Assembly (NCBI GenBank): GCA_031213475.1
Contig: JARUPZ010000017.1
Location: 3,964,849-4,028,848, forward strand
Reading direction: 5' to 3'
Length of the DNA stretch: 64,000 nucleotides
Source of the DNA: Nereocystis luetkeana
Lineage: Eukaryota > Sar > Phaeophyceae > Laminariales > Laminariaceae
Shown here: one piece after another, positions 1 through 11,822 of the stretch
Numbering within the stretch: the first letter of the stretch is position 1
Layout: each line of letters starts with the position of its first letter
Translations under genes and position numbers: made by a program
Notes under the pieces: generated by a model
Database searches by the model: none
What the model was told of the DNA's origin: nothing
Seen by the model: only the letters and a program-made list of their open reading frames with translations

Positions 1-536
1 TCTCCGAAGGGTGAAGTGCTTGCACACAAAACGAACTGCTCAGCCTCATACTACGTGCATACCAGGTACCTGGTAGTGTACTTGGGCCAAAAAAATCCAA
101 ACTCAAACATAAAGTACGATGGTGTGTCGCCGAAACAAACGTGTGCGCAGAGCTTTTGAAGGGGGGGGGGTCATACGTTTTAGCAGCAAAAAATGTGAAT
201 GAGGCATTTTTACTTTCTGGGACAAGGGGGGTGTTGCAGGTTGGCGGCGGCACTCCTGCGCGGCACACCAGCCCTCCAGCCACAACCTCTGCAAACAAAA
301 AAAAAAAAAAGATACCGGTACAGCGTGCAGCTTTTGAAAGCGGGATTACCTGCGATATCACGGCGTTATCACCTTCTGGGAGGGGGGGGGCACTGGCGGC
401 GGCAACCCCGCGGCACACCAGTCCTCCACCAGCATTTCGCCGGAGGCCTTCACCGTACCCTTCACAGCGATCACCATTCCTGAAGCGAGGTTGGGTTGGA
501 TTGGGTTGGGTTGCGTTTGGTTGGGGTGGGAGGTCT

Positions 537-646
537 TATTACGGGAGGCCATAGTGAACAGGACCATAAATTGTTAGTAAAAATAGGTAAAATATATAGC
601 TTGTTGTGTGTACCGTGTGTCCTATATACTATGGACCCCCGTAATA
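537..646 (+). mobile_element. MITE family 1, copy 1
   Basis: TATTACGGGAGGCCATAGTG..ACTATGGACCCCCGTAATA enclosing GTTAGTAAAAATAGGTAAA and GTGTACC. Confidence 0.85.
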
Positions 647-1130
647 GCGAGGTGAGCTGGACAAAAAGCGTTGTCCTCTCGCAAGCGGGGCAGTTACAAC
701 TAGTATTGGCAGTTACACCGCTTTTTCAAGTTTTAGACGTGAAAATATGGATAAAACCTTATAACATTGTCAACGTGGTAATTCTTCAAAGCGTCCCGAC
801 TCGCACAAAAAGAGCACAAAGGCGCGAAACCCTCCCCACAACATATAACTGTAGTACGAGTACAACACCGATGCGGATACCCACCGATGCCGATAGCGAT
901 TCCGGGTACCGATCCCGATCTCGATACCGAAGACGATAGCGAGGACGATCATCGTAACGGTCTCAAGAACGATCCTTGGAACGGCCCCGACAACAGAGCC
1001 CATATATACCCAAGATATTTCCGATATCGAGCGCGTATATACCAAAGGTAACAACGCCCGAACGTGTAGGGTGGGGACCGTAACTGGACCAAGTCCGGCG
1101 GGAAGGCCTCAATAGCCTAGGTTTTAGCTA

Positions 1131-1238
1131 TTTACGGGGGACCATAGTAAATAGGACCAAACATTGTTAGTAAAAATAGGTAAATGTATAGGTTTTTATG
1201 TGTACCATAGGTCCTATTAACTATGGCCCCCCGTAATA
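1131..1238 (+). mobile_element. MITE family 1, copy 2
   Basis: TTTACGGGGGACCATAGTAA..AACTATGGCCCCCCGTAATA with a nearly consensus core. Confidence 0.85.
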
Positions 1239-1789
1239 GTCGGTGAGCTCGCGCGAGTCCCACACTACCCCGGAGGAGATGACTCTCTCGGGTGGCTATC
1301 CCCACCGCACCTGCCCCTCTCGAGGGTCAGGCCGGGTCGGGTCAACGTTCCCAAGCGCCAGTAGTAACAGCAGCCTGCTCTGCTGCTGCAACGGAAGCTA
1401 TGAGTTAAATCGACACACGACACGAAATCTGAACGTGGAAGTGTGGTGACCTTAAGCTTTATTTTTATTAACCCGGCGGAGAATACAAATAAACATTATT
1501 AATATTAAAATAAAAAACGATACAGATACCGTTGCCGATACTGATGCCGACACCAACACCGAGAACGATCGGAACAACGATCCCGAGGAAGATTCCGAAC
1601 GAACACGCCAAGAACGATCCTTGGAACGATCCCGAGAACAGAAAAGGTACCGACAACGATACTACAGCAGTACCGATATCGAGCACGAACACCGACGCCG
1701 AGGAGATTGTCGTGAACACCATACCAGGTATTGAGCCTTACACGTATCATACCGAGAACGATTCTAAGAACATTCCCTCCCCGCGCCCC

Positions 1790-3295
1790 CCCCCCCCCCC
1801 CCCCCGCCTCCCCAGCTTCCAAGTGCACAAAATACGTACGCACCCGACACGAGGGTGGCGCAGGTCAAGCTCGGGCCGGCGATGGTAACCCGGCCGCTTT
1901 CGTCCTCAAGCACAAGGCTGTCGTCATCGCTCGTGAAGCTCCCAAGGGGCGCCTGCCACGTACGCGTCGCCAGAGCGTGGCCAGAGGGTTTCAACGAGAT
2001 TTTTGGGCATTTCAAGCATCGCGGAGCGGGGGGGAGGGGGGGGGGGGGGGTGTACTCGATGGGAGAGATGTACTCGATCTCATGCATGGCCGTAGTCGTA
2101 TGATCAGAGACCCTCGCATCCCTGCAGTTGGAGGGGGGGGGGGGGTAGAGGCTGGTTCAAGGGACTGTGGGGGGGTCAGCGAGGGGAGGAGGGGGCCGAG
2201 AAGATCTAAGGGCATCATAGGTGGGGGCAGGGTTTAGAGGGCATCGAAGGCATCGAGGTAACTGTCCCTGTATCGGTAACGGTAACTGTGACGGCAACTG
2301 TAACGGTAACGATCACCGTAACGGTAACGGTAACTATCACGGTAACTGTAACTGTGACGGTAATTTATCTTGTAAATGTACCGCAACCGTATACGTGACG
2401 GTACCTATGGGTAACTGATTGTGACTGAAACTGTAAGGGTAACAGCGGTAACTGTGAAGGTAACTGCGACTGTAACGGTAACTATCACGGTAACTGTATC
2501 GAGACATTTAACGGTAACTGTGACGGTAACTGTAACGGTAACTGTGGCGGTAACTGTGCGGTAACTGCAAGCGTAACTGCCACTGTAATGTAACGATAAC
2601 TGCACCTGTAGACTGCCTGCAGAGGCTTAGTTACAATACACAATCAACATTGACCGTATCATCCCTTACCGGGAGTCTGGAAGTCCACGAGGCGCCGACG
2701 TAAAGAATAAAACAGGGGTGCTACTGCCTCTCCCGTTGTTTGCCGTTGTCATGCGAGAGGCGGGAGTGCAGCCACCGACGTGAAATAAAGTCAACTGCGA
2801 GTAACTGAAGGCTTTTGAACTCAACCGATCGCTCGCCAGAAGAAACACCACCAGATCTCCGGTGGGTAGGGATGCAGCTTGGTTTCCTATGACTTCACGG
2901 CTGAGTTGTTAGTTCGGTGGCGCGAGGAAGCCGACTGATTGACTTACAGTACACACGTCGAGCCATACACACTCCAGTCAGGCACAAAAACTCAGAACCC
3001 CCCAAATTACCGCACGTAACTGCGGTAACTGTGTTACCTAGCCAAGTAATGACCAGTCGGCGACTTGAAGCCAGCCAACTCACGGTCCTGCCGGTCGAGA
3101 TACAAAGTCGGACTTTAAGGGAGAAACGGATGTGTAACCTACCACGACGGTCATGGAGATACCCCTGTCCTCTCGAAACTCGCTGAGAATGCTCGGCCGC
3201 AGTTTCATGACCTGCCAATGCAAGAGAAGAAAAATCGTTAGGGGGGAGAAAAAATGTGGGGAACGGAGCGAGAGAGGCAATAGCAGCAGCAACAG

Positions 3296-3351
<56 letters not shown>

Positions 3352-5176
3352 GCAGCAGCAACAACGACAAGACAACAATGACAACGTTAACAACGACACA
3401 AGCAACACCAACACCGCCAATTATTACTTCTGGAGCAATATCACCAACAACAAAACACACACGCACACGCCAAGAAACACTCGGTTAGAAACAAAGCTCT
3501 CATTCCCTCCTCTCCCCTCCCCTCCCGTCCCCCTGCCCCCCCCTCCCCTCCCAACTATGTAGTGTATTGAAAACCGTCGAGACGTCGCGGTGAAGGCGGT
3601 GCTAAAAGGGGAGGAGCGGGGGGTGGGGCGGGGGGTATCAGTCAGCACGCAAGCGAGCGAGCTAGCAAGCCGGCAACCAGAGCAGGAAGCCAGAAAGCAA
3701 GCAAGCAAGTCTTCAAACAACCAGCCATAGCCAGCAAAGCAAGAAAGAAAGCGAGCAAGCTAGCGAACAAGCAGGCAAGATCCACAAAAAGCCAACCCTC
3801 CCTATCCCCCCCCCCCCCCCCCACCGCCGACATAGTACTCCCCCACGTCAGCCTGGTCGGTATACACCCGACGTGCTCCGTCCCGGCACTGTAGGGATGC
3901 GAGGGTCTATGGTCACACGGCTACGGCCATGCATGAGATCGAGCACATCTATCCTATCGAGTACACCCACCCCCCCCCACCTGGTCGGCGAAAACCCGAC
4001 ATGCTCCGTCCCGGCATTGTAGAGATGCGAGGATCTATGGTTATACGACTACGGCCATGCATCACATTAGTACACCCACACCCCCTTTACCCCCCCCCCT
4101 CGTATGACGTAGTGTTCAAGGTAAGGCACCTAAGGGGCAGTTACATAGTACTCCCATTGCTGTCTCTGGAAATGCCTACACCGGAAATTAAATCAACTCA
4201 TTGAAGCTGTCGTCCATATGCAAGTCCGCCACAAAAGCGGTTCTTAGTTAGGATGCAGCTCACCCTTCATGCGACTCGCCAGACACCTCACGGCGCTTCG
4301 CGCTTGGTGCAAGCAATGTCTGCCTGGTCGGTGAAAACCCGACATGCGCCGTCCCGGCATGGTAGGGATGCGAGGGTCTATAGTCATACGACTACGGCCA
4401 TGCATGAGATCGAGCACATATCTCCTATCGAGTACACCCCCCCCTCTCCCCTGCCTTACCCCCCCCTCCCTGACAAATAGGTCAACATCCAAAACTTGCC
4501 TTGTACGTCGTCCCGATGACAACCCACGTGCCTTCCCCCCTCATATTCACCAGACGGTCCACAAACTCCACCCCTTCCCCTTCCCCGCCCCCACCCCCAC
4601 CCCCTCCCCCTCCCCCTCCCTTGCCCCACCGCCTCTCCGCCGCCTCTCGGACAGCACCCTTGAGCCCCGACAACCGCTTGTTGTAGACGTGGCTGAACTG
4701 CTGGGTGAAGCTCTTATTCTTGATGATGAACCTGCGTTGCCCCGCCCAGGAAGGACGAGCGGGGAAGCGGGGAAAAGGGCAAGGGGGTGCATTTACTCAG
4801 CAGCCGCTATGAAACGTTTTTTTTTTTTATGCACTTGGATCGGGGTGGTTTGGGGGGGGGGGGGCGGCGGGCGGGAGCGGCTGGAGGGGGAAGGGCGGGG
4901 GGGGGGGCACAGGGGGCGGGTGGTGCTTTTTTGTTTTGTTTAATGCTGCGCAGTCACTGAAACATCGCACGCGTACGATATGCTACGGGGCTGTAAATGG
5001 CCTACCACGTGCTTCGCTTTGTCGGTTGTTGGCGTGGTGACTAACTGCATGTTGGGTACACCTATGTGTCGCTCTGCTGTCGAGGGTTGTGATTGATCAA
5101 CGACCTCACCGATCCTCCTCTGCGGTGTCATGTCCGTCGGGTCCTACCCATTTAGACCCTTCACGATGAACGGCAT
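1790..5176 (-). CDS. POLD2: DNA polymerase delta small (regulatory) subunit, partial
   Basis: Accessory subunit of replicative DNA polymerase delta, acting in the nucleus. Four internal exons can be read: 5176-5110 (ends EEDR), 4731-4500, 3211-3143 and 1952 to about 1790. Joined, they give the family's N-terminal OB-domain order: FIIKNKSFTQQFSHVYNKR, a WVVIGTTYK strand, VMKLRPSILSEF, then DDSLVLEDESGRV and LVSGAYVFCALG. Phases agree at every junction tested (2/2, 0/0, 0/0). The 4500 donor is AAG^GCAAGT, a GC-AG intron with otherwise perfect consensus. The 4731-4500 exon carries a Gly/Glu run from GGGGGA repeats, absent from the usual family. The exon boundary near 1790 falls in a G15-type run and is uncertain. 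The N-terminal exon(s) above 5176 were not found. The calcineurin-like phosphoesterase domain, inactive in this family, lies outside the window. Family call is sure; gene ends are not. Confidence 0.88.
2036..2145 (-). repeat. Poly-C-tailed dispersed repeat P1, truncated copy
   Basis: On the minus strand it reads the P1 3' end: GCATCCC/GAGGGTCT, a CGTATGA block, GGCCATGCATGAGATCGAGT, then an oligo-C run (seen as G-runs at 2026-2050). It lies in a POLD2 intron just upstream of the 1952 exon. Confidence 0.7.
2260..2600. repeat. GGTAACTGT hexamer/dodecamer simple repeat
   Basis: About 340 bp of degenerate GGTAAC / TGTAAC / TGTGAC hexamers (for example CGGTAACTGTAACGGTAACT), with an outlier patch near 3015-3045. 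Intronic to POLD2. Reading frames across it are only Val/Thr repeats and are not taken as genes. Confidence 0.85.
3280..3365. repeat. CAG/CAA trinucleotide microsatellite
   Basis: About 85 bp of (CAG)n with CAA interruptions, in the POLD2 intron between the 4500 and 3211 splice sites. Confidence 0.9.
3840..4460 (+). repeat. Cluster of three P1 poly-C-tailed repeats
   Basis: Three copies lie head to tail: about 3846-3985, 3986-4100 and a longer one at 4107-4460. Each carries the TGGTCGG..AACCCGAC, TGCTCCGTCCCGGCA and GAGGGTCTATGGT blocks, then the CATGCATGAGATCGAG end followed by ACACCCCCC tracts. All are in a POLD2 intron. Confidence 0.8.
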
Positions 5177-5339
5177 CTGCGCTCAGGGGCCACCCTACGT
5201 GGAACCAGAGATTGGGCGTTCTACGTCGAATCCTTATCAGTAGACGTATATGCACATAAAGGGGAAACATATGGTACAGTACTCGTAGTAGTCTCGGATG
5301 CATGGTAACACCGCAGCTCGCTAACGGATTGTGTGGTTC

Positions 5340-6010
5340 TTGCATGCTTCGCTGTACCGCTAAGGGGAGTTTAATCGGCCAAGCTTTACCACAGAAGGAT
5401 TTGGTTGGCCAGGCTCTACTGCCGGGGGGGTTGATTCGACAGGATCTACCGCCAAGGCTGTTAGATCGGCCAAGCCCCACCACCAAGGCAATTTGGTTGA
5501 CGAAGCTCTACCACCAAGCCCCATCATCGAGAGGATATGATCGGACAGAGGCGTTTGCCGCCACGGGTATGCTACTGACCCAATCTCTACCACCAAGCGG
5601 GTCTGATTGGCCAACGCCGCCATCTACTCACCTCTGGTAGCGCGGCTCACGCCTAGCTCAGCCCTAGGAGCGCCCAACACGGCATCAATCCCCTCCCCAC
5701 CTACAGCCAAGGGGCTATGATCGACCTATGATAGATCTACCGCTAAGAGGGTTGGATTGGCCAGGTTATATCGCCAGGGGGATTTGATTGGCCAAGTTCT
5801 ACCGCCAGGGATATTTGATAGACCAAGCACTATCGCAAAGGGGATTTGTTTGACCAAGCTCTACGTACCGCTGAGAGGGTATTCTATTGGCCAAGCTCCG
5901 TCGCCAGGGGGGGTTGATTGGCCAGGGACGCCCCCCTCGCGCTCACCTCTGGTAGCGCGGCTCATACCCTAGTTCCACCCTAGGTGCTCCAAGCGCGGCA
6001 TCACTTTCTT
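5340..6010 (+). repeat. Duplicated block of about 30-bp minisatellite units
   Basis: Units of 30-31 bp of the type TTGATTGGCCAAGCTCTACC + GCCAAGGGGG run through 5345-5625 and again through 5740-5935. Each array ends with the same unique tail (CTCACCTCTGGTAGCGCGGCTCA, then CCTAG..GCGGCATCA), at 5630-5690 and 5943-6005. A higher-order unit of about 310 bp has therefore been tandemly duplicated. Confidence 0.85.
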
Positions 6011-6339
6011 CTCCATCGATGCTGCTAGCCTCCACAGCAGTAGCATCGGCCGCAGAAGGGGGGGACATTAGTGCGTCCTCCCCTCTCGTTCCACCGCCTT
6101 CCATGGTGGCGCCTGTAGTTGTATGTTACAGGTGACGCCGTATATTGTCGTATGATCGTACGGTGTTAATGTTGGGTCCTCCTGGGGGAAGGGGATGGAT
6201 GGGTGGATGGGTGGGAGCGCGGGAAAGGGGAGGGAGGGAGGAAGGGAGAGAGAGAGGAAATTTACATCTGGGACAGATCATCGATTCCCACTCAAAGATC
6301 CAGTTCTCTCAGGGCAGTTAGATCAGATAGATCCCTCTG

Positions 6340-6720
6340 TGTATGTGATCTACTGTACATAACTTATGTTGCCGGGTGGGTTGTGTATGTTATGCACGAT
6401 CTACTATATACTACTGTAGCACAGCAGTTCTCTTGGGTTGGAACAGAACTACTGCTGTGTATGCTCTTGCGCAAACCCTGCACAACCGTTCACAACGGCA
6501 GGTGAGGAACTAGATGATCTATCTGTAGACGATCTGTCTGTACATTGTCTAGATATTATCTATCTGTAGATGATCTATCTGTAGATCATCTATCTGTATA
6601 TTGTCTACCAGGTAGATATTATCTATTTGTGGATGATCTATCTGTAGATCATCTATCTGTCTATAGTCTAGATATTATCTATTTGTAGATGATCTACAGA
6701 TAGATCATCTATATCTGCCA
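6340..6720 (+). repeat. GATC-family dispersed repeat with GATCTATCTGTA satellite
   Basis: The core (TTGCCGGGTGGG, CTTGGGTTGGAACAGA, CACAACGGCAGGTGAGGA) matches the other members of this family, and it runs into about 200 bp of GATCTATCTGTA / AGATATTATCTA dodecamers rich in GATC palindromes. Confidence 0.75.
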
Positions 6721-7891
6721 TATGTGCCTCTTGGGAGATTGTAATCACTACTTCGTCAACCGTTTCGTCGAAGCCGGCGGGCCAAATGGTAAACACTCGT
6801 ACGAGTACTTGGAGTATGTATCGTATTTACGCGCTTGTTACTGCGGCTGTACGGCACTAGATACTGATATTAATATTGATACAACAGCAGTAACACTACG
6901 ACAGCAGTGACCAGGTGAGCACGACATGCGCAGCAGAAATAACTGGCTCAAGTGTACGTTGGTGTACAATAATATCGACCGGTACAGCCTTCTTTTTGTC
7001 AGCAGTGTCCCAGCACAACAGTTCATACAACAACACCATGTAAGTAGCAGAGGACGGGCATTGACTGCGTACGTGCAGAAGAAGCAGTACTGACAGAGTC
7101 CCTGGTACCTGGGAGCACGCCTCACCTGTACGAGTACGAGTAGCAGCGACTGGTGCACACTGGGCATCGCTGTGGGCTGTGAGCTGTGTTCCTAAAGTTA
7201 CGCCTGCTCAAGTACTGCTAACGTACTGATGTGGATTAGAGTACAGACTGAGGCCCACTCCACGTACCAGGTACCAGGTACCAGGTATCAGGTAGCAGGT
7301 ATGACACAAGGATCGTGCGGTGAAGCACGTCGAACGTTTTACTGCGTCCGTATAGCCTGCTTATTATGGACACAACGGCTCTCTGTCTGCGCGTCGCGCC
7401 GTTGCAAGGGTGCCGCGGAGAGCCGCGCCAACTGACAATCCCGAAGAGGGTCTCGAGTCGACGAAGGTTTTGCTCTCTTTTGCCGCGCTTCAAATGTTTT
7501 TGAAATCTCGAGGAGACAAAAATTCAAAATCACCAGTTTGTTCGTACCTATCCCTACTTTTCAACCCTTCGAAAATCTCACAGCCTACATGACCCAGACA
7601 CGATGAAGACGGGAGACTGGGACACGGGAAAACGCAGCAGCTTCTGCCACTCACCGATAGGTAAACCCCCAATCCACTCCGATAGCAGCTCTGCTCTGTC
7701 CGTTGCAGTGTGTGGGGTCACCTCGCTTTGGTGGGCCATACGCAGACTCAATCATCCCCTACACATGCGGCACCTATTCATGAATGGAACTCCCTACTTT
7801 GCTTTTGAAAAAAGCTTGCAGATGTGCCCCTGTCCCCTGTAGTGCTGTTGTTTCAACGCCGGTGTGATCGGGTCCCAGCGTCGATGTGGCC

Positions 7892-10800
7892 ATGAATTCC
7901 GCGTTCGTGACGCTCCCATCTCGGCTTGGCGCTGACCTCTGGCTCGCGTCCCAAGAATCGTTGTACGGCCGGAGCGCGAGCATCGTCCGGACGCGACATA
8001 TTAAACCTGGTGTTGCCTTTTCCAAAAGAGCGGCTACGGCGGCGGCTGCGGCGCATAGCCCGGTACCCGATGGTTCGACAGCAGCGCGAGACCTTCACGG
8101 AGCAAGAGACTCCAACCATGCAGCCGCTGGGGGTGCCGAAGGCACCACCAAAGGTGCCGCCGAAGGCCTCGAAGGGAGAATTGGCGTCAGCTCTGTCATA
8201 GGACTCGAGGATGAAGTGCCGCAGCGCTCGTTGTCAACATCGCCGATGAGCCTTGAACGACATTCCCGACCTCGTCCCACCCGCAGCAGCAGCAGCACCT
8301 ATAGCAACAGACTCAGCAGCAGCAGCAGCAACAGCAGCAGAATCAATAGCAGCAGCAGCAACAGCAGCAGAATCAATAGCAGCAGAAACATCAGCCGAAT
8401 CAACAGCAGCGACAACAACAGCAGTAGTAAAATCAGTAACCCGAGCAGAATCACCAGCAGCAGCAATAGCAGCGTTAACCGGGGCCGAGGAAGACACGGA
8501 GGCCGCGGCGGCAGGAGCGGCATTGATGGCGGCGGCAGAGGTGTGGCACGGTGGGGCTACGACCCTAAGCTCGGTGGATGGCAGTGCTCTTCGTGCGGAG
8601 GAGAGTGCTACGCCTTCCGCAAAGTCTGCAACCTCTGCCACACCCCTAGGCCTGAAGGTCCAATTGGACTCGGCGACGACAGAACCGCCGCCGCCGCCAC
8701 CGCCACCGCGGGGCAGGCGGAACGCCACGCGGTTGCCTCGGTGCGCTCGCGGAAGTTCGTCCACAAGATCAGGTGCCTGTCGCCGGATGACTGGCGAGGC
8801 GCGATGCGGGCGCTGGACGAGGAGGAGCGCGCGGAGGCGATAATCCTGTTCGGGGCCGGGGGGGTGCAACACGCCCCGATGAAGACACCGAAGTCGCCGC
8901 ATACGGCAGCGGCATCAGTGGTAGCAGCGGCAGCCGTGGCGGCGGTGGCGGTAGTGGAAGTCGCAGAGGTATCGGCGGCGACAGCGGTAGTGTCGCTGCA
9001 TGGGTACAACGCGGTCATCCGACACCTAGCGAAGAACCGGCGGTGGCGAGAAGCTTCTGACGTTCTTCGGCGCATGCGATGGGGAGCAAAGCCCTCTTGC
9101 TCCTCCTCCCCCGCCCCCCCCCTCCTCCTCCTCCTCCTCCTCCCTGTATTTATCCTCCTCTGACCCCGCGCTGCTCTCCTCCTCCTCCTCCTCCTCCGCC
9201 GCCGCACCACGACCGCGACCACGACCACCACCACCGCCGCCGCCGCCCCCCACAATCTGCCTGGACGGCGCGCTAAACGCGTGCGCTCGGGCGGGCGAGT
9301 GGGAGGCGTGTCTGTCGCTGCTATCGGAGGCACGGGACTGGGGCACGGAGCCGGGCAAGGTCAGCTACAGCGTGGCCATCTCCGCCTGCGCGCGGGGGCG
9401 CCGGTGGGAGCGGGCGCTGTCCCTCCTGACCGAGATGCAGGAGGCCGGGATCGCGCCGGACGTCGTCACGTTCAACTCGGCGATTAAAGCTTGCGGCGAT
9501 GGGGGGCAGTGGCGGCACGCGGTTGCCCTGCTGAGCTACATGGTGAACAGGGTTGGGGTCGCTCCAGACCTCGTCACCTACGGCACCGCCATCAAAGCTT
9601 GCGGGGATGGGGGACAGTGGGAGAGAGCTCTTGCGCTGCTGGAGGAAGTTCCATCGGCTGTAGGGGTGGCGGTCAGGGGGGCGGGGGCGGCGGCCGGGGT
9701 GGCCAAGGCGGCAGCGATGGCGTCGACGGGGAGGGAGGGAGGGGGAGGCAAGAAAGCACCCGGAAGAGCGCCCGATAGGAGCTGCTTTGCCGCGGCTATC
9801 AAGGCGTGCGGGGATGCGGGGAGGTGGGAAGAAGCCGCTGGTCTGCTTGCGCGGATGTCGGCGGCCGGGGTGACCCCCGATGTCGCGATTTACAACGAAG
9901 TTATCAGCGCGCACACAAACGGCGGGAAATGGGAAGATGCGCTGGCCATCTTACTCGAGGAGATGCCCGCGGCGGGGGTCGCCCCCAACGCGGTGTCCTA
10001 CGGCGCGGCGATGCACGCCTGCGGGAAGGGAGGGAAGTGGGAGCGGGCCGTTCAATTACTTAGGGAGATGTCGGCCGCGGGATTAGCCCCCGGGGTAATT
10101 GGCTACAACACGGCCATCGCGGCTTGCGGTGCTGGCGGCCAGTGGCAGGAGGCGGTGGGGCTGCTGGGGGAAATGGCGGAGAACGGGGTCCGCCCGGACA
10201 TCAGGAGCTACACCGCTGCCATCAAGGCATGCCGAATTGGGCAGCAGTGGGAACCCGCGGTGGGTCTGCTTAGGACGTCGGTTAGGGCTGGGCTCAAGCC
10301 AGACGTTGTCTGCTACCAAGAGGTCTTGTCGGCGTGCGCCGGGGGCGGGCGGTGGGAGCAGGCGGTCGAGCTGCTTAGAGAGATGCCGGGGGCGGGGGTC
10401 AAGCCCAACGCGTTCAGCTACAACGCGGTGATCTCGGCGTGCGCGGTGGAGCAGTGGCAACGGGCGGCGGCGCTCCTCGCTGAGATGCAGGCGGCGGGGG
10501 TAACCCCTAGCGTGTACAGTTACAACTCAGTCATCAACGCGTTTCGGCACGGGAAGCAGTGGGAGCGGGCCGTTTCTCTCCTGAGCGAGATGGTTCGGGT
10601 CGGGGTTTCCCCCGACGAGGTGACGTTATCCTCGGCGATCGCTGCTTGTGGAGGCTGCGGACGTTGGGAGCAAGCCGTGGCCCTTTTAAGGGCGATGCCC
10701 ACGCTCCACGTGCCGCCCACAGCAACTGCCTTCAAGGCGGCCATGAAAGCTTGCGGGGACGCTGGACGGTGGAGGGAAGCCGAGTCCCTGCTGGGGGAGA

Positions 10801-11330
10801 TGGCGGAAGCTGGGGTAACCCCCGACGCAAGCAGCTACGGCATCGCCATCAAGGCTAACGGGAACGCGGGGCACGTGAGGCGCGCTTTGACCCTCCTCCG
10901 AGAAATGGAAGCCGCTGGGGTTAGGGCTGACTCAAGCAGCTACAACGCCGCGATCGCAGCCTGCGGCGCCGCCGGGAGGTGGGAAGAAGGGATTTCCTTG
11001 CTTAGGGAGGCAGCGGCCGCGGGGGTTGCACCCGACGTCATCGGGTACACCGCGGCCATCAAGGCTTGTGGGGACGCCGCTCAGTGGGAGGAGGCCTTGG
11101 CTCTGCTCCAAGAGATGCCGGAGGCGGGCGTCAAGCCTACTGCGAGGAGCTTCGCCGCGGCCATCGGCGCGTGCGAGAGGTCGGGGCAGCTGGGCTATAG
11201 CGCGGCCGTCTTGAAGCAGATGCAGGCGGAGGGGTTTGGCTCCGACGAGCCTGTGGAGGCTGCGCGGGAGGTTGGTGGGGAGCTGCTGGGGCCGGGGGAC
11301 GGCGCTCGGTGGGAGTGGGATAGACGATGA
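7892..11330 (+). CDS. RanBP2-type zinc finger / pentatricopeptide repeat protein (PPR gene A)
   Basis: Predicted organellar RNA-binding protein of about 1,146 residues if one frameshift is ignored. I chose ATG 7892; an in-frame GTG lies just upstream. Order: an N-terminal region with possible transit sequence, Ser/Asn runs from CAG repeats (about residues 130-190), a Gly/Arg patch, then a RanBP2-type finger W230-Q-C232-x2-C235-x10-C246-x2-C249 with HTPRP after it. A FVHKIRCL motif follows near residue 289, and about 19 PPR motifs run from near residue 371 to the stop. Typical motif: VVTFNSAIKACGDGGQW, then LLxEM and GVxPD. The frame changes between the first and second repeats: upstream frame stops at 9161, downstream frame is open from before 9100 through 11330. 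The likely site is the C9 run at 9114-9122. No GT-AG intron fits there. Paralogous to PPR gene B; both carry the FVxKI motif and near-identical first three repeats. Confidence 0.93.
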
Positions 11331-11689
11331 CCGGGGCGGCGCGGGAGGCGGCGCTGACTCCTCTGGTGACGGGTGAGAGGAGTATACTCAGCTTGCATTA
11401 TTGTGTCATCCTCCTGTGTATGTTTTCTTTTTCTTCAGCTCATTTTTTTCAAGTGTCTGCCACATCCCCTGCGGGGGTGCACGATAGTTTTTTCTTCTAT
11501 ATTTTTTTCTTTTTTTCTTTTTTTCTTTTTTCCTTTTTCTCTCTTGATTAGTCTTGTTTGTTCTTCTTTTCCTTTGTTTTCTTTCGTTTCTCTTTTTCAT
11601 AGAACGTGCCTGTCGTATTCAGTACGATGACATGACATTGCATTGTCTACTGTGCTTCCTGCATACGTGGCAACGTAGTATCTCTGTGG

Positions 11690-11822
11690 CGTGGTTTTGT
11701 GACAACAGAAAATTGATCTCTCGAGGATTGAAGAATCGGCACGGACATTGGTTGTTATGGATGTCAACGAGTAAGAAAGAACGGCTTAATGTGATGAACA
11801 CACACATACGCTGTTGGCTGTA
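11690..11822 (+). repeat. Low-copy dispersed repeat, copy 1
   Basis: Shares GAAGAATCGGCACGGAC, TGGATGTC(A/G)ACG and an AAGAACACACACA end with 61690-61802. Function unknown. Confidence 0.6.

Larger units (their letters stand above)
1..1780. other. Repeat-rich stretch, 3' side of the POLD2 fragment
   Basis: I see no convincing exon on either strand. The stretch holds two MITE copies (537-646 and 1131-1238), G- and C-runs near 165-175 and 381-390, a GGTTGGGTT-type tract near 488-530, GATACCGAT-type simple repeats near 890-960 and 1515-1700, and a short GGGTCGGGTC fragment near 1330. The phosphoesterase exons expected for POLD2 were looked for on the minus strand and not found. This is therefore probably an intron, and those exons should lie left of the window. 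Confidence 0.5.
5177..7891. other. Intergenic or 5' region between POLD2 and PPR gene A
   Basis: Contains the duplicated minisatellite block (5340-6010), a G-rich stretch (6183-6260), a GATC-family repeat with satellite (6340-6720), and a run of ACCAGGTACC palindromes (7263-7300). The 5' exon(s) of POLD2 should be here and were not recognised. Promoters of both divergent neighbours probably lie here too, but I saw no diagnostic motif. Confidence 0.5.

Noticed and set aside
8234-9358. Long minus-strand open frames opposite PPR gene A (222, 241 and 110 codons)
   Set aside because: Antisense shadows of a GC-rich, CAG-rich gene; the plus strand carries the zinc finger and PPRs.
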